Shown in pieces: positions 43,013 to 52,390 of a stretch of 55,410 bases of DNA. Origin of the DNA: a virus; IMG/VR virus record IMGVR_UViG_3300031746_002172, positions 1 to 55,410 of that record; one strand, written 5' to 3'. The notes under the pieces are model-generated. The model was not told the origin of the DNA. It did not search any database and saw only the letters and a program-made list of their open reading frames with translations. How positions within the stretch are numbered: the first letter of the stretch is position 1; each line of letters starts with the position of its first letter. A program made the translations under genes and the position numbers.

Positions 43013-44014
43013 ATGACTAGAATATTTACTGATGGCGCAGAGATGCAGGATATAAGTTTTTGGGATATAACGCTTGGTGTTTCTGTAGCATCAGCTACTC
43101 CAGCTATAAGTCCTTATTACTATATTAACAATGCTCAACAAGCCTATAAAAACTTCGCTGCATTATCCGAATGCTATCTTAGAGTAAGATACCGAAGCAA
43201 TAATGTTAATAATACAAGCCCTGCATTTCCTAGTTTCAGGCTTGACGCAACTGTCGTCGCTGCATTAAAGTTCAATGCAACTGGTCATTTTCAAGCTTCC
43301 GTTACTACTGTAGGAGTAGTAGGAACTTCCCTTATGGTAGCCGATAATAACACATGGTATCTAATTGAAGTATGGTTCAAAGAAGATAATGCTCCTAATG
43401 GAAAGTTCGTAGTTTATGTGGATGGAAATCTGGTAATTGACTATACAGGTGATACTCAACCCGCCACAGCAACTACATTTAATAATTTTTATTTTGACCA
43501 AAACGGGGGAGTTCAAGGAATGTATGACGACCTCGCTTTGAATGATACTGCCGGGGTTGTGGATAATAGTTGGTGTGGGGATGGAATTGTAGTAAAAATC
43601 ACTCCTAGTGGTTCGGGTACTGTCAATAATTTTCTTAACAGCGGTAGTACTTCTGGAAGTAGTAATTATACTTATGTAGATGAATTTCCAAGTGATGGAG
43701 ATACAAGCAATGTTTACGTCTCTGCAAGTTCTACTGGTGATAAAGACCAATATAGGATGAGCACTTTTGATGGTGCAGGGAAAAATATACTTCGAATTTA
43801 TCCAGAAACTAGAATTAGAAAAACAAGAGGAGATAGTTCGACTATAGAAGTAGGTTATCTTCCTAGCGGGGGTACAGACCAATTATCAGGTTCACAAACT
43901 GTTGGTATAGCCTATAGTGCAGTAGTAGGGACTAGCGCTAGTGCCAACCCGGTTACAGGTCTTGCGTGGACAGCTTCTGACCTAAATTTGTTAGAATATA
44001 TTATTAAAAAATAA
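43013..44014 (+). CDS. LamG/jelly-roll-like virion protein, paralogue 2 of 2
   Basis: A 333-residue protein that follows the same plan as the preceding gene from MTRIFTDGAEMQD to NPVTGLAWTASDLNLLEYII. The second domain is most conserved (DNSWCGDGIVVKITPSGSGTVNN nearly identical), while the glycan-type N-terminal domain has diverged. This pattern suggests duplication with different binding preferences, or proteins of a hetero-oligomeric appendage. ATG follows AGAGGAGG. Confidence 0.65.
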   Translation: MTRIFTDGAEMQDISFWDITLGVSVASATPAISPYYYINNAQQAYKNFAALSECYLRVRYRSNNVNNTSPAFPSFRLDATVVAALKFNATGHFQASVTTVGVVGTSLMVADNNTWYLIEVWFKEDNAPNGKFVVYVDGNLVIDYTGDTQPATATTFNNFYFDQNGGVQGMYDDLALNDTAGVVDNSWCGDGIVVKITPSGSGTVNNFLNSGSTSGSSNYTYVDEFPSDGDTSNVYVSASSTGDKDQYRMSTFDGAGKNILRIYPETRIRKTRGDSSTIEVGYLPSGGTDQLSGSQTVGIAYSAVVGTSASANPVTGLAWTASDLNLLEYIIKK

Positions 44015-44033
44015 TTAATTTGAAGGAGATACT

Positions 44034-46019
44034 ATGGCAGCCAATGCGGAAAAAACTGTTGAATATGCTTTTGCTACTAGCGGAAGCAACATAGGAACGG
44101 GTACATCACTGGGGGCATCAACACGCTATGATTTTACTTTAATTGGTATAACTATACCTGAAATAGCATCAAGAAATTTTAAATCAGTAATATTAGAATG
44201 TTATTATAGGGATGCTTTTACTACTGTTTACAATACTTCTGGTTGGCGTTTAGGCATTACCTGTGGAAGTAATGCTGCCAGCGATGTAGATTATACCCCG
44301 ACTGCTATAGCTAATACAGGAGACCATGAAACCAGTTGCGTTATACGTGATGTTACCGATTATTTCAACAGTAATTTTGGGACAAGTGCGAGTAATAGTT
44401 GTCAAGCCAGTTTTGCAATGTCAACCGCTACATCTGCTTGTGTAGCAAATATATCAGCAAAACTGTATATAACTTATGAATATGAAGCATCAGCATCAAG
44501 AACTATAAAAACTGTACGGATTCCGATTCAGAGCGGAAGCTCTCTCCTAACGGCTGCTGCAATTGAAATTGGTACAGGTGGTACAACTCCTGCACCCGCT
44601 AATCAAATTCCGGCATTAGATACATTTCTCCCCGAAACAAATAAAACTTATCAATCAACATGGTTTGAAATGTTTGGAAATGATGGAGGCGCAGCAACTA
44701 CAGATTTTAAAGCCAATTATCAAATAAATACTGGTGCAATTGCTCCTAGGTGTCATTTAGAAGAAGCCTTAAGTACAGGAACATTTTTCCACGATATTTG
44801 GCTAACAAAATATAATAATGGTTCTGGTGTAATAACAGACGCTTATACAATCAGCGCAAGCGCTGCTAGTGCTTTTAAAGCTTACTCAGATTTAACAAAT
44901 AGATTTGATGCATTCGGGGGTTTGCTCTATGTCACATATGAATATGATTCTACATCTGCAAGTGTAATGAATTCAGTAATTCTACCATTTGATACTGATT
45001 CAGCAAACGTTATGGGTACATCGGCTTCTAATGCTAATGTAAACGGAAAGGAATTTTGGATAACGGAATCTAATATAATATTAGCACAATCGGGGGTATT
45101 ATTATATGTACAATCTGCGGGTGGCGCTACTTTAAATATTGGTGCAGGTTCTCAAACAGTACGTCCCTATACTTTAACCGCTTTAGTTAACTCTGGAGGA
45201 CATTCTTTAGTACACAGAATTGACCATAATTCCGGCGCAACCCTAGTTAGAGGAAAAAATACTATTAATATAAAAGCATATACAACTGCTGCTACTGGTG
45301 CGGCAAATACACTAACAGGTTTTTTATATTTAAATTATACTTCAAATTCTGCGATTGGTGGTGAAAAATGTCACAGCCATACAACTATATGGTATAATAC
45401 ATCTCAGCTTTCGACAGGTACAGTAGCCACCGAAAATGATGTTTTAACTACTGGTCAACGTACACCAACCATAATTTCCACCGATTATTATTTAAACGGA
45501 GTAGGTTATGAAATAAATTCAAGATTTGGAGTAGCGAGCAATTTAATTTATTTATATGGGGACAAATTAACCGGAGAATACAATGAAGACGGGTGGCAAA
45601 CCCTTTGCTCATGGTATTCCACAAACGACGGTGAATTATCTAGTTATCGACAGATTGAGGATGCTTTAGACTATTTTAATATTGATGGAAAACGAAGTAG
45701 AGGTAAAATGGATATAGAAATTGCGCGTACATATCGTTTGACTTATTCTACGGCAGCGCTTTTTTGGTTAAAAACCTATCTTACTTATCATACCAATACC
45801 TTTACTGTCAGTGGTTCATTTACTGGTCCAGCAGGACTAGGAGAAAATGTTCAAGTAAATATTTATAGAGTTGATGACAATTTTTGGAGTGGTTCAGTCT
45901 TAAGTACGGCGAGCGGTTCGTTCTCCGCTCTTGTAATGGATAATGTTTACCCTTATTTTGCATCCGCAAGTCAAGATGCAACCCACATAGGAAGGTCTGC
46001 TAGCGCTTTAGCAGTTTAA
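44034..46019 (+). CDS. Large all-beta virion appendage protein
   Basis: A 661-residue protein of repeated beta-sandwich-like domains. The first two have comparable strands (VILECYYRDAF ... AKLYITYEYEAS; STWFEMFGND ... GLLYVTYEYDS), each closing with a YVTYEYxxS strand, and a third ends FLYLNYTSNS. The C-terminal 100 residues (NTFTVSGSFTGPAGLGENVQVNIYRVDDN ... GSFSALVMDN) resemble a carboxypeptidase-regulatory or Ig-like cap. No enzyme motif seen. Fits a structural component of tail fibres. ATG follows AAGGAG. Confidence 0.55.
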   Translation: MAANAEKTVEYAFATSGSNIGTGTSLGASTRYDFTLIGITIPEIASRNFKSVILECYYRDAFTTVYNTSGWRLGITCGSNAASDVDYTPTAIANTGDHETSCVIRDVTDYFNSNFGTSASNSCQASFAMSTATSACVANISAKLYITYEYEASASRTIKTVRIPIQSGSSLLTAAAIEIGTGGTTPAPANQIPALDTFLPETNKTYQSTWFEMFGNDGGAATTDFKANYQINTGAIAPRCHLEEALSTGTFFHDIWLTKYNNGSGVITDAYTISASAASAFKAYSDLTNRFDAFGGLLYVTYEYDSTSASVMNSVILPFDTDSANVMGTSASNANVNGKEFWITESNIILAQSGVLLYVQSAGGATLNIGAGSQTVRPYTLTALVNSGGHSLVHRIDHNSGATLVRGKNTINIKAYTTAATGAANTLTGFLYLNYTSNSAIGGEKCHSHTTIWYNTSQLSTGTVATENDVLTTGQRTPTIISTDYYLNGVGYEINSRFGVASNLIYLYGDKLTGEYNEDGWQTLCSWYSTNDGELSSYRQIEDALDYFNIDGKRSRGKMDIEIARTYRLTYSTAALFWLKTYLTYHTNTFTVSGSFTGPAGLGENVQVNIYRVDDNFWSGSVLSTASGSFSALVMDNVYPYFASASQDATHIGRSASALAV

Positions 46020-46033
46020 AGGGAGGTGCAAAA

Positions 46034-49000
46034 ATGGCATACTCTCATGATATATTTTTATGGGATTCAGGAAATACCTTTGGTATCAAACTTAGTGAAC
46101 AAGGTCTCAGTCTTGTTGTCAACAGCACTAATCAAGCACAATATTCCCAACCAGTAGGGATTGCATTAAGAGTTAACGATACAACTCAAGCAATAACATC
46201 TGAAAACCCAATAATAAATAGTCATAATCCCGGCAACACTGTTTTAAGTAAAGTCGGTTCTTTTAATGCGGATACCGTCAAAAACATAGGAGAAACACAG
46301 GCAATCAGTGGAATTGGTTTCCAACCTAAAGTTGTTTTGTTTTGGTGGACAGGTTCACATAGTACAATAGATGCTGTTGTCAAAAACAATTCCAATAATG
46401 GATTTGGTGTGGGAACCAGTGCTTCTAGTATATTTTATGTAGATATATCTCTGCAAGACGCTACAACAACATCACTTACCAGTTCAGCAATGTCAGGAAC
46501 TAATGTAATAGGTATATATAGTGATTATGATAGTCTCGGTGGAGAATTCAATTTACAATCAATGGATTTAGATGGATTTACTCTCATTGTTAATACTAAA
46601 TTTGTTAATGATTATCGTATCTCTTATCTCGCTCTCGGGGGTGATGAATTAAAAGAAATATATGTTGGTAGTTTAAATACCCCTACAAGTTTAGGAAATT
46701 ATACTACAAGTGTAGGCTTTAAGCCTGATGCAATTATATTTGCAAATACTGATAGTACATCTGATATATATCGAACAGATGCAAAATTTCAAATTGGATG
46801 GGCTGCTTCAAATGGCGGACAGGGAACTATCGCAGGAGAAAGTAACTATTTAGGTGGAACCAGTAATACAATGGCTTATGGATATGGGGGAGAAGTTATT
46901 ACGTCTACAACAGTAGCTGGCACTCCGGGAACTATCGGATTAAGAGAATCTTTTGTTGATTTTACCAATAATGGGTTTATATTAAACCATCTTGAAGGTG
47001 CAGCAAGCAGACTTATACATTATATCGCTTTTAAAGGTGGAATTTATCAAGTAAATCAATTAAACACAAGAACAGACACAAATCTAGAATTTAATACCTT
47101 GGGTTTTAAACCATCTGCTGTATTGTTTGCATCTATAGGACAACCCCAATGTACTCAGGATATACCTATAGTCGATAACAGAATATCTATAGGCGCAATG
47201 GCAAATAATATAGATACTTCTATTACCCAGGCTGTTACCGCAATGGTTGATGTAGACAACTTAGGTACTATGTATGTTTATAACGCAAATTATGATACTG
47301 CTGTTTATGCAAATATACATCAATATGAAAGTTCGGCAGTATATTTAATGGATGTTCCCTATGTAGCAACAAATGGTTTTTACACAAAAACGAGTATTGT
47401 AGATAATGCCCGAAACTGGGTTACATATCTTGCTATTGGTGGAAATCCGAGAATAGGGGAACATATACTACTAGTTAACAATGCTGTCCAAATACAAACC
47501 AGTGAAAATACAATTTTAGTTCCTCTTATCAATTTTTATCAAAGTAATGCTGCTATAATGGTTGAGTATGAAGTAGATTCTTATATGCTAGTAAGTAATG
47601 CAGCAATAATGGTTGAATATAATTTACATGTAGATTTGTTGGTCAATGATGTAACTCAATTACAGACATCTGATAATGTAATAATAACCTATATTCCAGA
47701 GCCTCTGACTTTAACAATACAAGATACAACCCAATTACAGACATCCGATGATGTAATAATAACCTATAATCTGGAAATTCCAGATTTAATAATACAAGAT
47801 ATAATACAATTACAAACTTCTGAAAATATAATATTAACCAGTCATTATAATATAGCTTATCAAACTAATTCCGCTATAATTATTGAATATACAAATTTAC
47901 CTAGTGCAACTTTAACTAGTGCAGCTATAATAGTTGAATATACAAATTTACCTAGCGCAACTTTAACTAGTGCTGCAATAATGGTTGAATATAACCTTCG
48001 TTTTAGCTTAATAGTTCAAGACATTACTCAATTACAAACAAGCGATAATATAACTTTTATTATGGCTATTGTATTTACTATTCAAGATTCGGCACAATTA
48101 CAAAGTTCCGATAATGTAAATCTAATTCAACATTATCTTTTAACAATTAACAATATTACTCAATTGCAAAATAGCGATAATATAAACTTAATTCAACATT
48201 ATCTTTTAACAATTAACAATATTACTCAATTACAAAATAGCGATAATATAAGTTTAACTCAACATTATGTATTAACAATTAATAATTCTACACATTTACA
48301 AGCTAGTGATAATATAAGTTTAACTCAACATTATTTACTAGCGATTAATAATTCTACACATTTACAAACCAGTGATAATATAGATTTAACTCAACATTAT
48401 CTTTTAATAATTAATAATACTTCTCAAATTTTAATTTCTGATAATATAGATTTAATTCAACATAGTGTATTAGCAATTAATAATTCTACACATTTTCAAG
48501 CCAGCGATAATATAAGTTTAACTCAGAACAATATATTAATAACTAATAATGTTACTCAAATACAAGTTGTTGATAATATAATATTAAATTATCATGCAGA
48601 AGAAGCATTTGTCCTAGAAATACAAAACGGAACACAGTTGCAAATATCGAGTAATATTATTTTAACCCAATATTATATATTATCAATAAATAATTCTATT
48701 CAATTGCAAGCATGTGATAATATAATATTAACTCAACATCACACACTTTCAATAAATAGCACTATTCAACTGCAAATTTCCAATAATATAAATCTTGTCC
48801 AAAATTATATATTGTTAATTAATAATACAACACAATTACAAAATTCAGACAATGTAATATTAATTCAACATCAAATTCTAATTAGCAATAATGCCATACA
48901 ATTACAAATATCAGGCAATATATTATTAATTCAAAATCAAGTTTTAGTTATTAATAATGTTATACATTTACAAATTTCTGGCAATATACTATTAACACAA

Positions 49001-50821
49001 CATTATAATCTAACAATCAGCTATTCAACTCAATTACAAGCATCTGACAATGTAGTATTAACACAGCATAATATCTTATCTATCTTAAATGCTACTCATT
49101 TGCAATTTTCGGATAATGTACAAATACTTACAGTTGGAATTTTAGGAGTTCATGATTCTACTCAACTACAGTTATGTAATAATGTAATAATAACAGGACA
49201 CGGAGAATCTTTTAGTTTAATAATCAACAATACAGCACAAATACAAACATCAAATAATATCTCTTTAACTTTCTATACTGCTCCCGAAAGTGGTCCATAT
49301 TTTTCTAAGGTTGGTAGTTTTAATATTGATACAAGTAAAACAGTAGGGCAAACTCAATCTATTAGAGAATTAGGATTTCAACCAAAAGTTATTTTATTCT
49401 GGTGGCATGGGAGCACATCAATAATCAATGAAGTTTCGGGAAGTACAATCAGTTTTGGTATTAGTTCAGCTACAAGTGGTACTAATAGAGGCATGCATAT
49501 TTCTATATCAGAAGACAACCAAGCTTCAACAGATGCATATAGTTATTCGTCTGCTGTAGAAATTGTTCGTATATATACAGACACCGATACCATAGATGGA
49601 ATTCTTGATTTTTATTCGATAGATTCAAATGGTTTTACAGTTATTGTAAATGACCAGTTTACGAAAACATATCGCATAAATTACTTAGCACTCGGAGGTT
49701 CTGATGTAACAAATGCCCGTGTAGGTTATGATACGTTCCCCGTTCCTACTGGAAATAAGAGCTACACAGGTGTTGGATTTAAACCGGATGCGGCATTATT
49801 CTTTACAGGATTTACAGCTTCTCTACCTCTCGGGAGCCTTCAGGTTTATCATAGTATTGGTATGGCAACAAGTAGTTCTAATCAAGGTGTAATCTCAACA
49901 ACCACAGCAGACAATCAAACCACATCTAACGCAAGGGGTTATGGAAATAATCAAGATGTTACTGCTAATTTAACATTTAGTTCTACCACATGCTCTAGAC
50001 GTAATTCGTTTGTATCATTTGATAACGATGGTTTTACTTTAAATAATATGGATGGTGCAGCAGCGCTTTATTTCTTTTATGTGTGTATTAAAGGTGGTAG
50101 GTATAGTGTTGGAGATTTAACAACTGTTACAGATGGAAGTGATATTGTTGAAACTGTTGGTTTTAAACCTAAAACATTATTATTTATGAGTGCTAATCGT
50201 GCCCATAATACTAGAGATGTAAACTCAGTACAAGGTTCTATGAGCATAGGGGCTGCAACTTCTACTAGTAATCGTATAGCATCTTCTTTTTGGAGTGAGA
50301 ATGGTCTTCCAGATACAGAAACAGCTTTTTCTGTTTATGATGATGCTGTTTATGTTAACATAAAAGACGATGGTGTTATAGGAAAGATGGATTTAAAATC
50401 TCTTGATTCTACTGGTTTCACAACAGTTATGGATACCCCTGACCCGTCCGGTTGTTGGGTTATGTATTTAGCAATAGGGGAATCAGTTATTAAAAATGCA
50501 ATACAAATCCAAACTGCTACTAATATTACAATAGTATATAACCCTCTGACCCTAGTGATGAATAATTGTTCGCAAGTTCAAACAGGGGATAATCTTAGAA
50601 TAGAAACAAATATACATATAATAATAGCCCAAGCTTCTGTTCAAATACAATTTTCTGATAATATCAGAATAGAAACAAGTATATATATGTTAGGAATGAT
50701 TATCGATTCTACTCAAATTATAACATCAGAAAATATACTTCTTGGAAGTGGTACTAAAAAATATATATATGCCCATAGAAAGATATCATTTGGAATTGGT
50801 AAAAAAGGCGTTGGAATATAA
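46034..50821 (+). CDS. Giant repeat-containing virion appendage protein
   Basis: A 1595-residue protein in three parts. Residues of about 71-470 hold a tandem of beta domains beginning KVGSFNADTVKNIGETQ and including GFQPKVVLFWW and GFKPDAIIF strands. Residues of about 470-1085 are an array of 22-residue repeats with core INNSTQLQTSDNISL. Residues of about 1090-1485 repeat the first part (KVGSFNIDTSKTVGQTQ, GFQPKVILFWW, GFKPDAALFF). The C-terminus has a few more repeat units and a basic end. The duplicated globular ends around a repetitive shaft suggest a long fibre or adhesin. ATG follows GGGAGG. Confidence 0.65.
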   Translation: MAYSHDIFLWDSGNTFGIKLSEQGLSLVVNSTNQAQYSQPVGIALRVNDTTQAITSENPIINSHNPGNTVLSKVGSFNADTVKNIGETQAISGIGFQPKVVLFWWTGSHSTIDAVVKNNSNNGFGVGTSASSIFYVDISLQDATTTSLTSSAMSGTNVIGIYSDYDSLGGEFNLQSMDLDGFTLIVNTKFVNDYRISYLALGGDELKEIYVGSLNTPTSLGNYTTSVGFKPDAIIFANTDSTSDIYRTDAKFQIGWAASNGGQGTIAGESNYLGGTSNTMAYGYGGEVITSTTVAGTPGTIGLRESFVDFTNNGFILNHLEGAASRLIHYIAFKGGIYQVNQLNTRTDTNLEFNTLGFKPSAVLFASIGQPQCTQDIPIVDNRISIGAMANNIDTSITQAVTAMVDVDNLGTMYVYNANYDTAVYANIHQYESSAVYLMDVPYVATNGFYTKTSIVDNARNWVTYLAIGGNPRIGEHILLVNNAVQIQTSENTILVPLINFYQSNAAIMVEYEVDSYMLVSNAAIMVEYNLHVDLLVNDVTQLQTSDNVIITYIPEPLTLTIQDTTQLQTSDDVIITYNLEIPDLIIQDIIQLQTSENIILTSHYNIAYQTNSAIIIEYTNLPSATLTSAAIIVEYTNLPSATLTSAAIMVEYNLRFSLIVQDITQLQTSDNITFIMAIVFTIQDSAQLQSSDNVNLIQHYLLTINNITQLQNSDNINLIQHYLLTINNITQLQNSDNISLTQHYVLTINNSTHLQASDNISLTQHYLLAINNSTHLQTSDNIDLTQHYLLIINNTSQILISDNIDLIQHSVLAINNSTHFQASDNISLTQNNILITNNVTQIQVVDNIILNYHAEEAFVLEIQNGTQLQISSNIILTQYYILSINNSIQLQACDNIILTQHHTLSINSTIQLQISNNINLVQNYILLINNTTQLQNSDNVILIQHQILISNNAIQLQISGNILLIQNQVLVINNVIHLQISGNILLTQHYNLTISYSTQLQASDNVVLTQHNILSILNATHLQFSDNVQILTVGILGVHDSTQLQLCNNVIITGHGESFSLIINNTAQIQTSNNISLTFYTAPESGPYFSKVGSFNIDTSKTVGQTQSIRELGFQPKVILFWWHGSTSIINEVSGSTISFGISSATSGTNRGMHISISEDNQASTDAYSYSSAVEIVRIYTDTDTIDGILDFYSIDSNGFTVIVNDQFTKTYRINYLALGGSDVTNARVGYDTFPVPTGNKSYTGVGFKPDAALFFTGFTASLPLGSLQVYHSIGMATSSSNQGVISTTTADNQTTSNARGYGNNQDVTANLTFSSTTCSRRNSFVSFDNDGFTLNNMDGAAALYFFYVCIKGGRYSVGDLTTVTDGSDIVETVGFKPKTLLFMSANRAHNTRDVNSVQGSMSIGAATSTSNRIASSFWSENGLPDTETAFSVYDDAVYVNIKDDGVIGKMDLKSLDSTGFTTVMDTPDPSGCWVMYLAIGESVIKNAIQIQTATNITIVYNPLTLVMNNCSQVQTGDNLRIETNIHIIIAQASVQIQFSDNIRIETSIYMLGMIIDSTQIITSENILLGSGTKKYIYAHRKISFGIGKKGVGI
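47640..49290 (+). repeat. Array of 66-bp (22-residue) repeats in the giant appendage protein
   Basis: About 25 units encode INNxTQLQxSDNIxLTQHYxL. Some adjacent units are almost identical in DNA, for example those at 48125 and 48191, exactly 66 bases apart, while others have diverged strongly. Each unit reads as two short beta strands with polar turns, which would suit a beta-solenoid or stacked-hairpin shaft. Related but poorer repeats occur at 40735-41541. Confidence 0.88.
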
Positions 50822-50903
50822 AAGGCACATTTTATGTTGCATACTCAGAGGAAACGTTCTTCATTATAATAAGTAACTCACACAAATTTAAAGGAGGTTT
50901 GAT

Positions 50904-51221
50904 ATGGTTGATATAGTAATAAGCCCGATACATACACTAATATGGGCAGTATCTTTTTTGGGAATACTTATTTCTTTATTTTTTATATGGAAATATAATG
51001 ATAAGAGGGGATATATTATTGGTCCCCTTACTTATTTTTTAAATGTATTCTTTTATAATTTAGTTTTACATGCAACTTATATATGGGGAATGAATATTTT
51101 AACTTTTAATCAGTTAGAAATATGGTCAGGAGTAGTACGCTTACACTCTTTACTTTTACTTATAGGTTTCATTGTTTTTACACCAGTAAGATATAACAAG
51201 AAACAGGAGGCGAAAGAATAA
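50904..51221 (+). CDS. Small three-segment membrane protein, paralogue 1 of 3 (holin-like)
   Basis: A 105-residue protein with hydrophobic segments at about 12-30, 40-58 and 80-97 and a short lysine-rich tail. The pattern GILISLFFIWKYNDKRGYIIGPLTYFLNVFFYNLVLH, then IWSGVVRLHSLLLLIG, recurs in the next two genes. It lies upstream of the endolysin gene, so a holin or holin regulator is a fair guess. It follows an 82-base gap with no gene and a strong AAAGGAGG site. Confidence 0.6.
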   Translation: MVDIVISPIHTLIWAVSFLGILISLFFIWKYNDKRGYIIGPLTYFLNVFFYNLVLHATYIWGMNILTFNQLEIWSGVVRLHSLLLLIGFIVFTPVRYNKKQEAKE

Positions 51222-51224
51222 ATT

Positions 51225-51521
51225 ATGACAACAATACAGGAATTTAGTTCGGTATATGGGGTAATGCTTGGAATATCTGTTTTTGGAATAATTATGTCTT
51301 TTATATGGATGTCTCGTAATAAGAAAGGTTGGCAATATATACTTACCCCGCTTTTCTTTTTTTTAAATACATTCTTATATACCACTGCATTACGATTGAA
51401 TATGCTTACTCATGAAGGAAACGAATTGTGGGAAGGTATAATTATTTTACATGCATTATTCTTATTTGTATTGATGCTCTTTACGATGCCATTAAGACTT
51501 CCAATTGGAAGAGGGGGGTAA
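51225..51521 (+). CDS. Small three-segment membrane protein, paralogue 2 of 3 (holin-like)
   Basis: A 98-residue protein sharing with its neighbours the order: hydrophobic segment (VMLGISVFGIIMSFIWM), basic loop (RNKKGW), segment (YILTPLFFFLNTFLYTTALRLN), then LWEGIIILHALFLFVLMLF. The conserved Asn in FLN and the His before the last segment stand out in all three. The C-terminus is shorter and less charged than in copy 1. It starts three bases after the previous stop. AGGAGGCG lies about 15 bases upstream of ATG, a long spacing. Confidence 0.6.
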   Translation: MTTIQEFSSVYGVMLGISVFGIIMSFIWMSRNKKGWQYILTPLFFFLNTFLYTTALRLNMLTHEGNELWEGIIILHALFLFVLMLFTMPLRLPIGRGG

Positions 51522-51524
51522 ATA

Positions 51525-51815
51525 ATGGATTATATAATTCTAGACTCATTTCTACATTATTTTATGATTCTTGGACTTTTTATTAGCTTAGGGGTATGGT
51601 CTTACTGGAGTTTTAAAAATAAATGTCAAAGAAATTATGCTATAGCACCTATATTATTTTCAATTAATGCCTTGTTATTTGGTATTTCAGCAGAGTTTAA
51701 CTTGCTTTCAAAAAGTATTTTCGTAATTTGGGGAGATATAGTATCCATACATGGGACAACTATTTTGATTATTATTGGTGTAATATTTATACAATATTTA
51801 GGAGGTAAAAAATAA
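51525..51815 (+). CDS. Small three-segment membrane protein, paralogue 3 of 3 (holin-like)
   Basis: A 96-residue protein with the same arrangement: MILGLFISLGVWSYWSF, basic loop (KNKCQRNY), AIAPILFSINALLFGISAEFN, and VIWGDIVSIHGTTILIIIGVIFI. It is the most diverged of the three. The stop shares one base with the start of the next gene (51815), so translation is coupled. Three paralogues in a row next to an endolysin could be holin, antiholin and a third regulator, or subunits of one hetero-oligomer. Confidence 0.6.
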   Translation: MDYIILDSFLHYFMILGLFISLGVWSYWSFKNKCQRNYAIAPILFSINALLFGISAEFNLLSKSIFVIWGDIVSIHGTTILIIIGVIFIQYLGGKK

Positions 51816-52390
51816 TGGATTCTACTCTTATCGCATCAATCGTTATTGCTGTAGTTGCAATAATTCCGGGCGCATGGGCGCTCATTAATCAAGGAAAAAA
51901 GGATAGTATACAATCAAAAATAGATTTAGGAAAAGCTACTCAAGATGCAGCGGTAACTATCATTGCTCCATTACAAACCGAAGTAACGAGATTACAAACT
52001 AGAGTCCTAGACCTTGAAAAAATACTGATAGAAAAAACTACTGAAATAGGCAGGTTAATGGAAACAAGTGTCGATAAAGATTCTGAAATTCGTAAATTAG
52101 AATATAATTTAGAGGGTTTGCAGTTACGTTTAGACGCTTTTGAAATTAAAAGAAAAAGCAAATCAAGTGGAAGCAGTACAGAAATAGACAAAAAGATAGA
52201 AGATGTTTTAAAAACAGCGGAAGAAAAGAAAGAAAAAATCAAGCTTTATACTAATCAAACCATTGAGAAAATAGCGAATGGTCACACTGATGATAAAGAG
52301 CGAATCAAGTTTTATACTGAACAAAGCATTGATGAAATAATAAATATTAATCAAAATAAATTCAAAAACAAAATAGAAACGGAGGAATAA
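51815..52390 (+). CDS. Membrane-anchored coiled-coil protein in the lysis region
   Basis: A 191-residue protein. Residues 4-24 form one transmembrane segment (LIASIVIAVVAIIPGAWALI) followed by basic residues and a long coiled coil (LQTEVTRLQTRVLDLEKILIEKTTEIGRLM). Near the C-terminus a motif occurs twice: EKIKLYTNQTIEKI and ERIKFYTEQSIDEI. Layout resembles XhlA-type or spanin-like lysis accessories, but these are weak resemblances. It overlaps the previous gene by one base and ends directly before the endolysin start. Confidence 0.55.
   Translation: MDSTLIASIVIAVVAIIPGAWALINQGKKDSIQSKIDLGKATQDAAVTIIAPLQTEVTRLQTRVLDLEKILIEKTTEIGRLMETSVDKDSEIRKLEYNLEGLQLRLDAFEIKRKSKSSGSSTEIDKKIEDVLKTAEEKKEKIKLYTNQTIEKIANGHTDDKERIKFYTEQSIDEIININQNKFKNKIETEE

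Noticed and set aside
43361-43882. Minus-strand ORF of 173 codons
   Set aside because: It lies fully inside a well-supported + strand gene with a paralogue next door and has no ribosome binding site or recognisable domain.
47640-49290. CRISPR-like or intergenic satellite array
   Set aside because: The repeats are contiguous 66-bp coding units in one open frame without spacers, so they are protein repeats.
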